From: Taudactylus pleione
Lineage: Eukaryota; Chordata; Amphibia; Anura; Myobatrachidae
Length of the DNA stretch: 64,000 bases
Direction: 5' to 3'
Assembly (NCBI GenBank): GCA_031769625.1
Contig: JAUIMM010000121.1
Coordinates: 13,760,001 to 13,824,000, forward strand
A program made the position numbers and the translations under genes. The notes beneath the pieces were generated by a model, which saw nothing but the letters and a program-made list of their open reading frames with translations, was not told where the DNA came from and did not search any database. Positions 33,290 to 45,512 of the stretch are shown piece by piece (the first letter of the stretch is position 1; each line of letters opens with the position of its first letter).

Positions 33290-34500
33290 ATTTTTTGTAA
33301 AATCTAGGAGCCATCTTAAAAGTTTAGGAGCCAGACTGTGACCAAAATAAAAACTTGTATAGACCACCACACATGCCCCTTCAGTACCCCTCAAGCTCTC
33401 CATATGCCATTAGACTGCCACACATGCCTCTTCAATGGTCAGCAGATTCTGCCACATGCCCATGCCTGCCCCGGATTCAAAATATGCCATGCAGTAGGGC
33501 CCACATTCATATTAGGAAACACACTAGGGCCCAAATGCACATTATACCACACAGTAGGGCCCAAATGCACATTATACCACACAGTAGGGCCCAAATGCAC
33601 ATAATGCCACACAGTAGGGCCCAAATGCACATTATGCCACACAGTAGGGCCCAAATGCACATTATACCACACAGTAGGACCCAAATGCACATTATGCCAC
33701 ACAGTAGGGCCCAAATGCACATTATACCACACAGTAGGACCCAAGGGCCTGATTCAGACCCGGTCGCTAAGCTGCGCTCGCTCTGAGCAATGGTCGCACA
33801 ACTGCGCATGCGTATAAGTCGCAGTGCGCGTGCGCAAACAAGCGTCTGCGGTGTGAAATCGTCCACTCGTAGTACACAGCCTGGCCGCTACTTTGAGTGA
33901 CAGATAGCGCCGTTTGTGGGAACAGGGGAAGGTGCTTGTGAACGGGGGAGTGGATGTGCAAATGCAGGCGTGCCTGACCGTCAGAACGGAGTTTAATGGG
34001 TGTGCATAATTAGCAAAGTAGCGTCATTGAACATGTGACTTGGTTGGTTTTTCCCTGAACTGCTCGCAGTGCTTGGGGGAGGTTAGGGTCTATCTCAAGC
34101 GCTGCGAGCAGCTCCAATGGCTCCCGATGTTCCCGATTAATCCTACATTTCCTGGAGATGACGTGTGTACCGAGTAGCAAGGGGCGTCTTTAAACAGTTG
34201 CGAGCGCAATATGCCGACGCTCGCTTAGACATAGAGGCGTCCTTACACTGGAAAGAGCGAGCACATGATTTGCATAGACAGCCCCTTTTTGACAGCAAGC
34301 GGCCGCAAATAGCGAACGGGTTTGAATCAGGCCCCAAATGCACATTATGCCAAACAGTAGGGCCCAAATGCACATTATGCCACGCAGTAGGAACAAATAC
34401 ATATATTGCCACACATTAAAACCCAAGTTCACATTATGCCACAGTAGGTCCCAAATGTACATTAATATATAATTAAAAAAAAAAAAATAGCATTTGGACA
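33290..34500. repeat. 30-bp minisatellite array interrupted by a MITE
   Basis: Units acagtagggcccaaatgcac followed by attatgccac occur about nine times before 33744 and about four times after 34335. The reverse complement carries GTGTGGCATAATGTG, so it belongs to the same family as 15130-15670. The body starting at 33290 (gggctcatcaattttttg) is probably the host element. Confidence 0.8.
33745..34334. mobile_element. Harbinger MITE (590 bp, CAA duplication)
   Basis: Termini GGGCCTGATTCAGA and TTTGAATCAGGCCC with CAA on each side (33742-33744, 34335-34337). Inserted into one unit of the 30-bp minisatellite. Confidence 0.85.
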
Positions 34501-35276
34501 AAAGTATACGATGGCCCAGAAGAAAGGTGCAGGGGTCTTATTAAGTGCAATGAGGAGCGCAGCTGATTGTGTGCCTCCCACAGGACTTCCAAGGCATCTT
34601 CACCTGGAGGGCGGCGGCCATGTAAAAGAGCTTAAAGGCTTCCTAAGTGTCTTCTGTCCTCTGGAGCTCTTCATCGCTCCTCCTCCGCCATCAGACGGAC
34701 ACCTGTTGCCTCGCGCTGGCTTATATAAGCCAGCATAAAGGGGCTTGGCGATGATGAGGCGAGCCATAATTGGCTCTCCGCGGCCATCTTGAATTTAAAA
34801 AATGCCGCTGCAATGCCATTTTTGAAATGGGATGCCAGCCACGCCATCGCTTGCTGCCGAACTCTGCAAGATAACAGCCACCTCCTGCATCATCCCACCG
34901 CTGCGTCCTGCACCACCACCGCCGCCACCCCCCCATGCCCGCTGTGTCCAGCCTCCATTCCTGCCGAGTCCCGCCAGCATTACCACCGCCATTCCCACCG
35001 CATCCCGCAGCAGTGCCGCCATGCTGATGGTGAGTTGGGCTGTCGGGAATGGAGATCAGTCACCAGCTCCGGTCTCTGCAGCCTACACACTACAATGTTG
35101 GTCGCCTGGTCGGTGGTCGGGTCTCCGAGTTTTTAAGCATGTTTAAAAACAAGGATACCCAACAGACGACCTGGATCTGGTCTGCGGAACGGTCGGCGGC
35201 GGGTACACACTTGTCCAATATTGGTCAGACCCCTCGGTCGGGAGTCGTATCTACCACGGATTGGACAGGTGTGTAC
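34501..35276. other. GC-rich repeat body with TATA-like motif, no gene seen
   Basis: Holds a palindromic gctggcttatataagccagc at about 34717 and a C/G-rich stretch with cgccattcccaccg motifs. Open frames here (up to 115 codons) have biased composition and no recognisable domain. The last 200 bp (acaatgttggtcgcc to ggacaggtgtgtac) look like a MITE interrupted by hAT copy 2, since the right flank continues gtgtgtacccagcatta. Confidence 0.4.
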
Positions 35277-35436
35277 TAGGGGTGAGCGGGTTCGGATTTC
35301 TGAAATCCGAACCCCCCCGAACCCCCCCGATCCGAGTCTGATCCGAGTCAGGCTCGACTTTTCCCGCCTGACTCGGATCTGAAATCGAGGCAAAACGTCA
35401 TCATCCCGCCTTCCGAGTCTCGCGGGTTTTGGATCC

Positions 35437-35444
35437 TATATAAG
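35437..35444 (+). promoter_or_regulatory. TATA box of hAT copy 2
   Basis: TATATAAG in the same position as in copy 1 (160 bp from the left end). Confidence 0.65.
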
Positions 35445-35781
35445 GTACCCGCGTCGGCGCCATTTTCTCACTCGGCTGTGGACAGTGAAGAGGGAGGGTG
35501 GGAGTTAGGGCTGTGTAGTGTAGTGCTGCTGTTGTCCACTACTTCAAAGTCCATAGGGGCTGGCTGTGTTGTGCTGTGCTGCTGTTGTTAATAGGGGCTG
35601 TGTCCACTACTTCAAAGTCCATAGGGGCTGGCTGGACTGTGTTGTGCAGTCAGTTCTCCATAGGGGCTGTGTCCACTCCAAAGTCCTGTGCAGTGTCCCA
35701 GTTCTAAAGGAGTGCTGTAGTGTTGTCCAGGGGGTGCTCTGTCCATCAGGGGTGCTCCCCCCAAGTGCTAAAAAAATAATA

Positions 35782-38700
35782 TATTTTCTGTGTTTGTGAA
35801 TTGTGTGCGCAGTAGCCGCACGTGCATCAACAAAGTAGTGCCAAGCGTGCGCCTGTGTCATAAGTAAAGGGCCGGCTGGCTTGACCGTTAAAGGGTGCTG
35901 TAACCCCCAAAGTACACTCCAGTCCAAACCAAAAAAAAAATTATTTTCTGTGTTTGTGAATTGTGTGCGCAGTAGCCGCACGTGCATCAACAAAGTAGTG
36001 CCAAGCGTGCGCCTGTGTCATAAGTAAAGGGCCGGCTGGCTTGACCGTTAAAGGGTGCTGTAACCCCCGAAAGTACACTCCAGTCCAAACCAAAAAAAAA
36101 TTATTTTCTGTGTTTGTGAATTGTGTGCGCAGTAGCCGCACGTGCATCAACAAAGTAGTGCCAAGCGTGCGCCTGTGTCATAAGTAAAGGGCCGGCTGGC
36201 TTGACCGTTAAGGGTGCTGTAACCCCCGAAAGTACACTCCAGTCCAAACCAAAAAAAAAATTATTTTCTGTGTTTGTGAATTGTGTGCGCAGTAGCCGCA
36301 CGTGCATCAACAAAGTAGTGCCAAGCGTGCGCCTGTGTCATAAGTAAAGGGCCAGCTGGCTTGACCGTTAAGGGTGCTGTAACCCCCGAAAGTACACTCC
36401 AGTCAAACCAAAAAAAAAATTATTTTCTGTGTTTGTGAATTGTGTGCGCAGTAGCCGCACGTGCATCAACAAAGTAGTGCCAAGCGTGCGCCTGTGTCAT
36501 TAATAAAGGGCCGGCTGGCTTGACCGTTAAAGGGTGCTGTAACCCCCAAAGTACACTCCAGTCCAAACCAAAAAAAAAAATATTTTCTGTGTTTGTGAAT
36601 TGTGTGCGCAGTAGCCGCACGTGCATCAACAAAGTAGTGCCAAGCGTGCGCCTGTGTCATAAGTAAAGGGCCGGCTGGCTTGACCGTTAAAGGGTGCTGT
36701 AACCCCCGAAAGTACACTCCAGTCCAAACCAAAAAAAAATTATTTTCTGTGTTTGTGAATTGTGTGCGCAGTAGCCGCACGTGCATCAACAAAGTAGTGC
36801 CAAGCGTGCGCCTGTGTCATAAGTAAAGGGCCGGCTGGCTTGACCGTTAAGGGTGCTGTAACCCCCGAAAGTACACTCCAGTCCAAACCAAAAAAAAAAT
36901 GATTTTCTGTGTTTGTGAATTGTGTGCGCAGTAGCCGCACGTGCATCAACAAAGTAGTGCCAAGCGTGCGCCTGTGTCATAAGTAAAGGGCCGGCTGGCT
37001 TGACCGTTAAGGGTGCTGTAACCCCCGAAAGTACACTCCAGTCCAAACCAAAAAAAAAATAATTTTCTGTGTTTGTGAATTGTGTGCGCAGTAGCCGCAC
37101 GTGCATCAACAAAGTAGTGCCAAGCGTGCGCCTGTGTCATAAGTAAAGGGCCGGCTGGCTTGACCGTTAAAGGGTGCTGTAACCCCCAAAGTACACTCCA
37201 GTCCAAACCAAAAAAAAAAATATTTTCTGTGTTTGTGAATTGTGTGCGCAGTAGCCGCACGTGCATCAACAAAGTAGTGCCAAGCGTGCGCCTGTGTCAT
37301 AAGTAAAGGGCCGGCTGGCTTGACCGTTAAAGGGTGCTGTAACCCCCGAAAGTACACTCCAGTCCAAACCAAAAAAAAAATTATTTTCTGTGTTTGTGAA
37401 TTGTGTGCGCAGTAGCCGCACGTGCATCAACAAAGTAGTGCCAAGAGTGCGCCTGTGTCATAAGTAAAGGGCCGGCAGGCTTGACCGTTAAAGGGTGCTG
37501 TAACCCCCAAAGTACACTCCAGTCCAAACCAAAAAAAAAATTATTTTCTGTGTTTGTGAATTGTGTGCGCAGTAGCCGCACGTGCATCAACAAAGTAGTG
37601 CCAAGCGTGCGCCTGTGTCATAAGTAAAGGGCCGGCTGGCTTGACCGTTAAGGGTGCTGTAACCCCCGAAAGTACACTCCAGTCCAAACCAAAAAAAAAA
37701 TTATTTTCTGTGTTTGTGAATTGTGTGCGCAGTAGCCGCACGTGCATCAACAAAGTAGTGCCAAGCGTGCGCCTGTGTCATAAGTAAAGGGCCGGCTGGC
37801 TTGACCGTTAAGGGTGCTGTAACCCCCTAAAGTACACTCCAGTCCAAACCAAAAAAAAATTATTTTCTGTGTTTGTGAATTGTGTGCGCAGTAGCCGCAC
37901 GTGCATCAACAAAGTAGTGCCAAGCGTGCGCCTGTGTCATAAGTAAAGGGCCGGCTGGCTTGACCGTTAAAGGGTGCTGTAACCCCCGAAAGTACACTCC
38001 AGTCCAAACCAAAAAAAAAATTATTTTCTGTGTTTGTGAATTGTGTGCGCAGTAGCCGCACGTGCATCAACAAAGTAGTGCCAAGAGTGCGCCTGTGTCA
38101 TAAGTAAAGGGCCGGCTGGCTTGACCGTTAAAGGGTGCTGTAACCCCCAAAGTACACTCCAGTCCAAACCAAAAAAAAAATTATTTTCTGTGTTTGTGAA
38201 TTGTGTGCGCAGTAGCCGCACGTGCATCAACAAAGTAGTGCCAAGCGTGCGCCTGTGTCATAAGTAAAGGGCCGGCTGGCTTGACCGTTAAAGGGTGCTG
38301 TAACCCCCGAAAGTACACTCCAGTCCAAACCAAAAAAAAAATTATTTTCTGTGTTTGTGAATTGTGTGCGCAGTAGCCGCACGTGCATCAACAAAGTAGT
38401 GCCAAGAGTGCACCTGTGTCATAAGTAAAGGGCCGGCTGGCTTGACCGTTAAAGGGTGCTGTAACCCCCAAAGTACACTCCAGTCCAAACCAAAAAAAAA
38501 ATTATTTTCTGTGTTTGTGAATTGTGTGCGCAGTAGCCGCACGTGCATCAACAAAGTAGTGCCAAGCGTGCGCCTGTGTCATAAGTAAAGGGCCGGCTGG
38601 CTTGACCATTAAAGGGTGCTGTAACCCCCGAAAGTACACTCCAGTCCAAACCAAAAAAAAAATTATTTTCTGTGTTTGTGAATTGTGTGCGCAGTAGCCG

Positions 38701-39961
38701 CACGTGCATCAACAAAGTAGTGCCAAGAGTGCGCCTGTGTCATAAGTAAAGGGCCGGCTGGCTTGACCGTTAAAGGGTGCTGTAACCCCCAAAGTACACT
38801 CCAGTCCAAACCAAAAAAAAAATTATTTTCTGTGTTTGTGAATTGTGTGCGCAGTAGCCGCACGTGCATCAACAAAGTAGTGCCAAGCGTGCGCCTGTGT
38901 CATAAGTAAAGGGCCGGCTGGCTTGACCGTTAAAGGGTGCTGTAACCCCCGAAAGTACACTCCAGTCCAAACCAAAAAAAAAATTATTTTCTGTGTTTGT
39001 GAATTGTGTGCGCAGTAGCCGCACGTGCATCAACAAAGTAGTGCCAAGAGTGCGCCTGTGTCATAAGTAAAGGGCCGGCTGGCTTGACCGTTAAAGGGTG
39101 CTGTAACCCCCAAAGTACACTCCAGTCCAAACCAAAAAAAAAATTATTTTCTGTGTTTGTGAATTGTGTGCGCAGTAGCCGCACGTGCATCAACAAAGTA
39201 GTGCCAAGCGTGCGCCTGTGTCATAAGTAAAGGGCCGGCTGGCTTGACCGATAAAGGGTGCTGTAACCCCCGAAAGTACACTCCAGTCCAAACCAAAAAA
39301 AAAATTATTTTCTGTGTTTGTGAATTGTGTGCGCAGTAGCCGCACGTGCATCAACAAAGTAGTGCCAAGAGTGCGCCTGTGTCATAAGTAAAGGGCCGGC
39401 TGGCTTGACCGTTAAAGGGTGCTGTAACCCCCAAAGTACACTCCAGTCCAAACCAAAAAAAAAATTATTTTCTGTGTTTGTGAATTGTGTGCGCAGTAGC
39501 CGCACGTGCATCAACAAAGTAGTGCCAAGCGTGCGCCTGTGTCATAAGTAAAGGGCCGGCTGGCTTGACCGTTAAAGGGTGCTGTAACCCCCGAAAGTAC
39601 ACTCCAGTCCAAACCAAAAAAAAAATTATTTTCTGTGTTTGTGAATTGTGTGCGCAGTAGCCGCACGTGCATCAACAAAGTAGTGCCAAGAGTGCGCCTG
39701 TGTCATAAGTAAAGGGCCGGCTGGCTTGACCGTTAAAGGGTGCTGTAACCCCCAAAGTACACTCCAGTCCAAACCAAAAAAAAATTATTTTCTGTGTTTG
39801 TGAATTGTGTGCGCAGTAGCCGCACGTGCATCAACAAAGTAGTGCCAAGCGTGCGCCTGTGTCATAAGTAAAGGGCCGGCTGGCTTGACCGTTAAAGGGT
39901 GCTGTAACCCCTGAAAGTACACTCCAGTCCAAACCAAAAAAAAAATTATTTTCTGTGTTTA
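35782..39961 (+). repeat. 160-bp tandem array in hAT copy 2 leader (26 units)
   Basis: Twenty-six units plus a partial one. From about 37380 onward two unit types mostly alternate: ccaagcgtgcg with cccccgaaagtac, and ccaagagtgcg with cccccaaagtac. This gives a 321-bp dimeric period repeated at least six times. One unit boundary (36900-36902) has acquired an ATG that opens an 11-codon frame; otherwise the array is free of ATG. Confidence 0.98.
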
Positions 39962-39994
39962 GCCGCACGTATATATCAAATCGATATAACATAA

Positions 39995-42900
39995 ATGGAG
40001 GACCAAACTTTCTCCGATAAAAATAAAATAGAGAAAGATCAAGAACCACTTCCTCCTAGTGCTGAAGCTGCTGCCACTAGTCATGACATAGACGATAACA
40101 TGCCATCAACGTCGTCTGCCAAGGCCGATGCCCAATGTCATAGTAGAGGGCACATACAATCCCAAATGGCAAAGTTCAGGAAAATGACCTTGAAAAAGAC
40201 ATTTAAATCAGCTGAAGAGAAACGTAAACTTGCCAATATGCCATTTACGACACGGAGTGGCAAGGAACGGTTAAGGTCGATCCCTAGTATGTTCATGACT
40301 AGTGGTTCAGCTTCACATGACGATGGAAGCCCTCCTCCCACTAAAAAAATCAAAAGAGTTAAGCTGGCAAAAGCACAGCGAAGAACTGTGCTTTCTAAGA
40401 AGATATCACAAATCCCCAAGGAGAGTCCAAGTGTGGTGGTGGTTGCGATGCCTGACCTTCCCAGCACTGGACGGGAAGAGGTGGCTCTTTCCACCATTTG
40501 CACGCCCCCTGCAAGTGCTGAAAGGAGCACCCACAGTCCACTTGCTGATATGCAAATTGAAGATGTCACTGTTGAAGTACAACAGGATGAGGATACTGGT
40601 GTAGCTGGCGCTGAGGAGGAAGTTGGCGAGGAGGATTCTGATGGTGATGTGGTTTGTTTAAATCAGGCTCCGGGGGAGACAGTTGTTGTCCGTGGGATGA
40701 AAAAGCCCATCACGGTCATGCCTGGGCAGAAGACCAAACATTCCACCTCTTTGGTCTGGCAATATTTCTATCCAAATCCGGACAACAACTGTCTTGCCAT
40801 ATGTACCATATGTAAAGGTGAAATAAGTAGGGGTAGGGACGTCAACCACCTAGGAACATCCTCCCTTATACGGCACCTGCAGCGCGTTCATAAAAAGTTA
40901 CTGTCAAGTTCAGAAACTTTGGCTAAGACCGTAAGCAGTCCAGGGACACCTAAATCCCGTTGTCCTGTTGTATCCAAGCGCCTGCAAACCACACCGTCAA
41001 CTCCCTCCTCGTCAATTTCCTCCTTAGTCAGGATCGGAAGTAGTCCTGCAGGCCATGTCACTGGCATGACTGACTCTCCTATCCGGGATTCCTCTGGAGG
41101 ATCCTGCATTGCTACGCCTACTGCTGCCGCTGCTGCTGTTGCTGCTGCTGGGAGTCGTTCATCATCCCAGAGAGGAAGTAGGAACACCACTACTTTTACT
41201 AAACAATTGACCCTCCAACAGTCCTTAGCGAGGAGGATGAAGTACGACAGCAGTCATCCTGAAGCAAAACGTATAACTGAGGCCTTGACTGCTATGTTGG
41301 TGTTAGACGTGCGTCCGGTATCCGCCATTAGTGCAGTGGGATTTAGACAATTGATGGAGGTAGTGTGTCCCCGGTTCCAAATCCCGTCTAGATTCCACTT
41401 CACTAGGCAGGCGATACCGAGACTGTACAGAAACGTCAGAAAAAGTGTCCTCAGTGTCCTGAAAAATGCCGTTGTACACAATGTCCACTTAACCACGGAC
41501 ATGTGGACAAGTGGAACAGGGCAGACTAAGGACTATATGACTGTGACAGCCCACTGGGTAGATGTATCACCTTACGCAGCAACAGCAGCAGCGTCACCAG
41601 TAGCAGCATCTCAGAAACGCCAGCTCGTTACAAGGCAGGCTACGCTGTGTATCACTGGTTTCAGTAAGAGGCACACCGCCGACAACCTCTTAGAGAAACT
41701 GAGGGAAATCATCGCCCAGTGGCTTACCCCACTTAGACTCTCCTGGGGATTTGTGATATCTGACAACGCCACCAATATTGTGCGGGCATTACATCTGGGC
41801 AAATTCCAGCACGTCCCATGTTTTGCTCACACAATAAACTTGGTGGTGCAGAATTTTCTGAAAAGCGACAGGGGCGTGCAGGAGACGCTTTGGGTGGCCC
41901 GAAAAATTTCTGGCCACTTTCGCCATTCAGCGACTGCATGCCGAAGACTGGAGCGCCAGCAAACACTCTTGAACCTGCCCCGCCATCACCTGAAGCAAGA
42001 GGTTGTGACGCGGTGGAACTCAACCCTCTATATGCTTCAGAGGATGGAGGAGCAGCAAAAGGCCATACAAGCCTATACATCCACCTATGACATAGGCAAA
42101 GGAGGGGGTATGCACCTGACTCAAGCGCAGTGGAGAATGATTTCCGTGTTGTGCAAGGTTCTCCAGCCCTTCGAACTTGCCACACGTGAAGTCAGTTCAG
42201 ACACAGCCAGCTTGAGTCAGGTCATTCCCCTCATCAGGCTTTTGCAGAAGCAGCTGGAGAAAGTGAAGGAGGAGCTAAGACGGAGCGATTCCGCTCGGCA
42301 TGTGGGACTTGTGGATGAAGCCCTTCATTCGCTTTGCCAGGATTCCAGGGTGGTCAATCTGTTGAAATCAGACCACTACATTTTGGCCACCGTGCTTGAT
42401 CCTAGGTTTAAAGCCTATGTGGTGTCTCTCTTTCCGGCCGACACAAGCCTGCAGAGGTGCAAAGACCTGCTGGTGAACACACTGTCAGCTGAAGCGGAAC
42501 GTGACACGTCAACGGCTCCTTCTTCATTTTCTCCCGCAACTGGGGCTGCCAGGAAAAAACTTAGGTATCCTAAGCAACCCGCTGGCGGTGATGCAGGGCA
42601 GGCAGGACCAAGTTTGGACATCTGGTCCGGACTGAAGGACCTGGCAACAATTTCTGACATGTCTACTGTCACTGCATATGATACTGTCACCATTGACAGA
42701 ATGGTGGAGGATTACATCGGTGACAGCATCCAAGTAGGCATGTCAGACAGTCCATACCTGTACTGGCAGGAAAAAGAGGCAATTTGGAGGCCCCTGTACA
42801 AGCTGGTTCTATTTTACCTGAGTTGCCCCCCCTCCAGTGTGTACTCCGAAAGAGTGTTTAGTGCAGCCGGGAACCTTGTCAGCGAAAGGCGTAGGAGGTT

Positions 42901-43108
42901 GCTTCCACAGAATGTGGAGAAGATGATGTTCATCAAAATGAATTATCAGCTCTTCCAGGGAGACCAGCCTCCAGAAGGTACAGAGGGACCTGTGGTGGTG
43001 GATTCAAGTGGGGACGAGTTAATACTTTGTGAGGATGAGGATGTACACACTGAAGAGGGTGAGGAATCGGTGGATGAGGAGGATGAGGATGACATCTTGC
43101 CTCCGTAG
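39995..43108 (+). CDS. hAT transposase, copy 2 (1037 aa, intact)
   Basis: Same length and domains as copy 1: N-terminal extension, BED zinc finger, RNase H-like catalytic core, C-terminal dimerisation block, acidic tail. I count six nucleotide differences from copy 1 over 3114 bp; five are silent and one changes A938 to V (codon 42806-42808), just before the dimerisation block. Two copies with an open frame over 3.1 kb imply very recent transposition or purifying selection. Which copy is active, if any, cannot be told. Confidence 0.97.
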   Translation: MEDQTFSDKNKIEKDQEPLPPSAEAAATSHDIDDNMPSTSSAKADAQCHSRGHIQSQMAKFRKMTLKKTFKSAEEKRKLANMPFTTRSGKERLRSIPSMFMTSGSASHDDGSPPPTKKIKRVKLAKAQRRTVLSKKISQIPKESPSVVVVAMPDLPSTGREEVALSTICTPPASAERSTHSPLADMQIEDVTVEVQQDEDTGVAGAEEEVGEEDSDGDVVCLNQAPGETVVVRGMKKPITVMPGQKTKHSTSLVWQYFYPNPDNNCLAICTICKGEISRGRDVNHLGTSSLIRHLQRVHKKLLSSSETLAKTVSSPGTPKSRCPVVSKRLQTTPSTPSSSISSLVRIGSSPAGHVTGMTDSPIRDSSGGSCIATPTAAAAAVAAAGSRSSSQRGSRNTTTFTKQLTLQQSLARRMKYDSSHPEAKRITEALTAMLVLDVRPVSAISAVGFRQLMEVVCPRFQIPSRFHFTRQAIPRLYRNVRKSVLSVLKNAVVHNVHLTTDMWTSGTGQTKDYMTVTAHWVDVSPYAATAAASPVAASQKRQLVTRQATLCITGFSKRHTADNLLEKLREIIAQWLTPLRLSWGFVISDNATNIVRALHLGKFQHVPCFAHTINLVVQNFLKSDRGVQETLWVARKISGHFRHSATACRRLERQQTLLNLPRHHLKQEVVTRWNSTLYMLQRMEEQQKAIQAYTSTYDIGKGGGMHLTQAQWRMISVLCKVLQPFELATREVSSDTASLSQVIPLIRLLQKQLEKVKEELRRSDSARHVGLVDEALHSLCQDSRVVNLLKSDHYILATVLDPRFKAYVVSLFPADTSLQRCKDLLVNTLSAEAERDTSTAPSSFSPATGAARKKLRYPKQPAGGDAGQAGPSLDIWSGLKDLATISDMSTVTAYDTVTIDRMVEDYIGDSIQVGMSDSPYLYWQEKEAIWRPLYKLVLFYLSCPPSSVYSERVFSAAGNLVSERRRRLLPQNVEKMMFIKMNYQLFQGDQPPEGTEGPVVVDSSGDELILCEDEDVHTEEGEESVDEEDEDDILPP

Positions 43109-43751
43109 AGCCAGTTTGTGCAGGGACACATTAATTGCCAGCTTGTTTTGTGGGGGTCCAAACGAACCAATCATTTCAGCCACAGTTGTGTGGCAGACCC
43201 TGGCGCTGAAATGATTGATTTGTTAAAGTGTGCATGTCCTGTTTATACAACATAAGGGTGGGTGGGAGGGCCCAAGGACAATTCCATCTTGCACTTCTTT
43301 TTTTTCTTTGCATTATGTACAGTTTGGGGCCTAGTTTTTCTAACTGCCATCCTGTCTGCCACTGCAGTGTCACTCCTAGATGGGTCACGTGTTTGTGCCG
43401 CCCACTCGTGTCGCTTAGCATAGTCATCCAGCTACCTCGGTGCAACCTTTTGGACATGAAAACACTATTGTGAGGTGTGAGGTGTTCAGAATAGACTGGA
43501 AATGAGTGGAAATTAAGGTTATTGAGGTTAATAATAGCATAGGAGCAGAGAAACCAACAAATTCTGTGATTTTAGCTGTTTTTATGCTTTTTTTAAAAAA
43601 AATACAGATCCAAAACACAAAACCCAGAACCCAAAACACGGAAGGGTGGTTTTGGCAAAACCAATCCAGATCCAAAACACGAAGAAAGATCCAGATCCAA
43701 AACCAAAACACAAAACACGAAAAGTGGCCGGTGCACACCCCTAGTGTGTAC

Positions 43752-44262
43752 CCAGCATTAGGCACCTGTCAATATATAAAATTCTTAACTCAGTACTATT
43801 ATTGTGTTTCACCCCATTGATTTATTTTAACAACTGCAGGCCAATTTAGCCCCAATAACACAGAGATGTATGCAGTTTGTACATGTACATGATCAACTGA
43901 AGAGTACTAATACTTCTATATACCCCTTTGAGCTATGAATCACATTGACAGCAAATCTGCTGTACACACCAATTAACTCTTGACAATTTCTTCCATGACT
44001 CTGAGTATGCTTAAACAGTTTTTAAACCCACATCATTTTGCTTTTCTTCACTGGTTGATTTAACCCTAACTTCATACTTGCCTACTTTTGAAAAGTAGTT
44101 TCAGGGAGATCATTTCCGGAACTATCAAACGAGCATGCACGGCGCGCCATTAAGGGCCGTGCCCAGCACCGGCCAAAAGGCGTGTCTAGATCCACCTATG
44201 GGCGTATCTATTGCCAATTGGGTGTGTTCTGGACCAAATGAAATTACAATGACTTCATGTAA
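43752..44262. other. No gene seen; partial SINE-like repeat
   Basis: 43752-44080 shows nothing recognisable. 44085-44230 (acttgcctacttttgaaaag, then gcgtgtctagatccacctatg) has the character of a dispersed amphibian repeat. Confidence 0.4.
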
Positions 44263-44552
44263 TGGTGCGTACACACGGGACAATCAACAACGATAACGAT
44301 ATCATTGTTCGATCTCCCGGGTGTGCTGGATGATCGATATCGATCATGCAGCACACCATGTACCTACCAACGACTATAATGTGCTTCCCTATAGTAACCT
44401 GATCGATATCAACCAGGTTGGCCTGCATGTACGGGCGATGGTCAATATCGACCATACGTGCCCGCCCATCGCAGGTTGTTGGTGGCTTGAAAAATGCACA
44501 ATATCAATATAGTTCATATCGTCCATTTAAGTCATACCGTGTGTATGCAGCT
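44263..44552. mobile_element. MITE (290 bp, TAA duplication)
   Basis: Ends TGGTGCGTACACACG and CGTGTGTATGCAGCT are inverted, with TAA on each side. The interior is rich in atcgatatcgat palindromes. Confidence 0.7.
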
Positions 44553-44861
44553 TAAGTTACTGAAATATTCTGTATTGCTGACAATGGAGGCAAATTGGTG
44601 TCAGTATATTTCCATATGGAGACAGGGGCATAAGGGGGCAACATGAAATGTGGACAAAATATAAATATTCTCCTCCACAACCATTCTAATTAAAATGCTT
44701 CAACCTTCAATTTTGTAATATATACTGTAGATGACCACACAGTATTTCAGATGACATCTGTAGTGTTCACCAGCACAAATGATCATATAACACATCTTAC
44801 TATACGCTGACACCCTAGCCCCCCCTGACATTAATATATCTGCCCTGCCACACTGACATTA

Positions 44862-45512
44862 ATGCTAGATCTCCCCCTGCCACATTCACATGTTTACAAT
44901 CGTCTTACCACCTTTCTTTCCTCTCATTCCCTCCTTGACCCTTTTCAATCTGGCTTCCGTTCTCTCCACTCCACTGAAACTGCCCTCACAAAAGTCAGCA
45001 ATGACCTCCTTGCTGCTAAATCCATGGGCCACTACTCTCTGCTCATTCTCCTTGACCTTTCTGCTACTTTCGACACTGTGGACCACCCTCTCCTTCTGCA
45101 AATCCTTCACTCCCTTGGTCTACGTGACACTGCCCTCTCCTGGCTATCCTCCTACCTCTCTGACCGATCCTTCTCTGTCTCCTCTCATGACTCCTCTTCT
45201 CCCCCACAGCCTCTTGCAGTGGGTGTTCCCTAAGGTTCTGTTCTTGGACCTCTCCTTTTCTCACTCTATACATCCTCACTAGGTGAACTCATCAGCTCTT
45301 TTGACCTCCAATATCATCTCTATGCTGATCATACTCAGATCCACCTTTCCTCCCCTGACCTCTCTCCCTCTCTCCTCACTCGTGTCTCCATCTGTCTCTC
45401 TGCCATCTCTTCCTGGATGTCCCAGCGATTTCTTAAACTTAATATGTCTAAGACTGAGCTAAAAATCTTCCCTCCCCCCTACATAACCACACTTCCCACC
45501 ATTTCTTTATCA
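44862..45512 (+). pseudogene. L2/CR1-clade LINE, reverse transcriptase part 1
   Basis: The frame carries L2 RT motifs in order: [20 protein letters not shown], then [16 protein letters not shown] with the first catalytic aspartate, then [15 protein letters not shown] (45231-45233) replaces the glutamine codon of the [11 protein letters not shown] block. The YADD box reads YADH, so the catalytic site is lost. The 5' part (endonuclease) is absent. The frame runs to about 45480 ([13 protein letters not shown]), then the ERV interrupts, and the element resumes at 55561. Confidence 0.88.

Larger units (their letters stand above)
35277..43743 (+). mobile_element. Autonomous hAT transposon, copy 2 (8.5 kb)
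   Basis: Same TAGGGGTG/CACCCCTA termini as copy 1, with its own perfect duplication gtgtgtac (35269-35276, 43744-43751), so it is an independent insertion and not a segmental duplication. The 2251-bp size difference equals 14 extra units of the 160-bp array, plus a few bases. Outside the array the copies are almost identical. Confidence 0.97.

Noticed and set aside
34789..35146. Proline/histidine-rich frames as a CpG-rich host exon
   Set aside because: No splice-consistent conserved domain; composition follows a C-rich repeat body.
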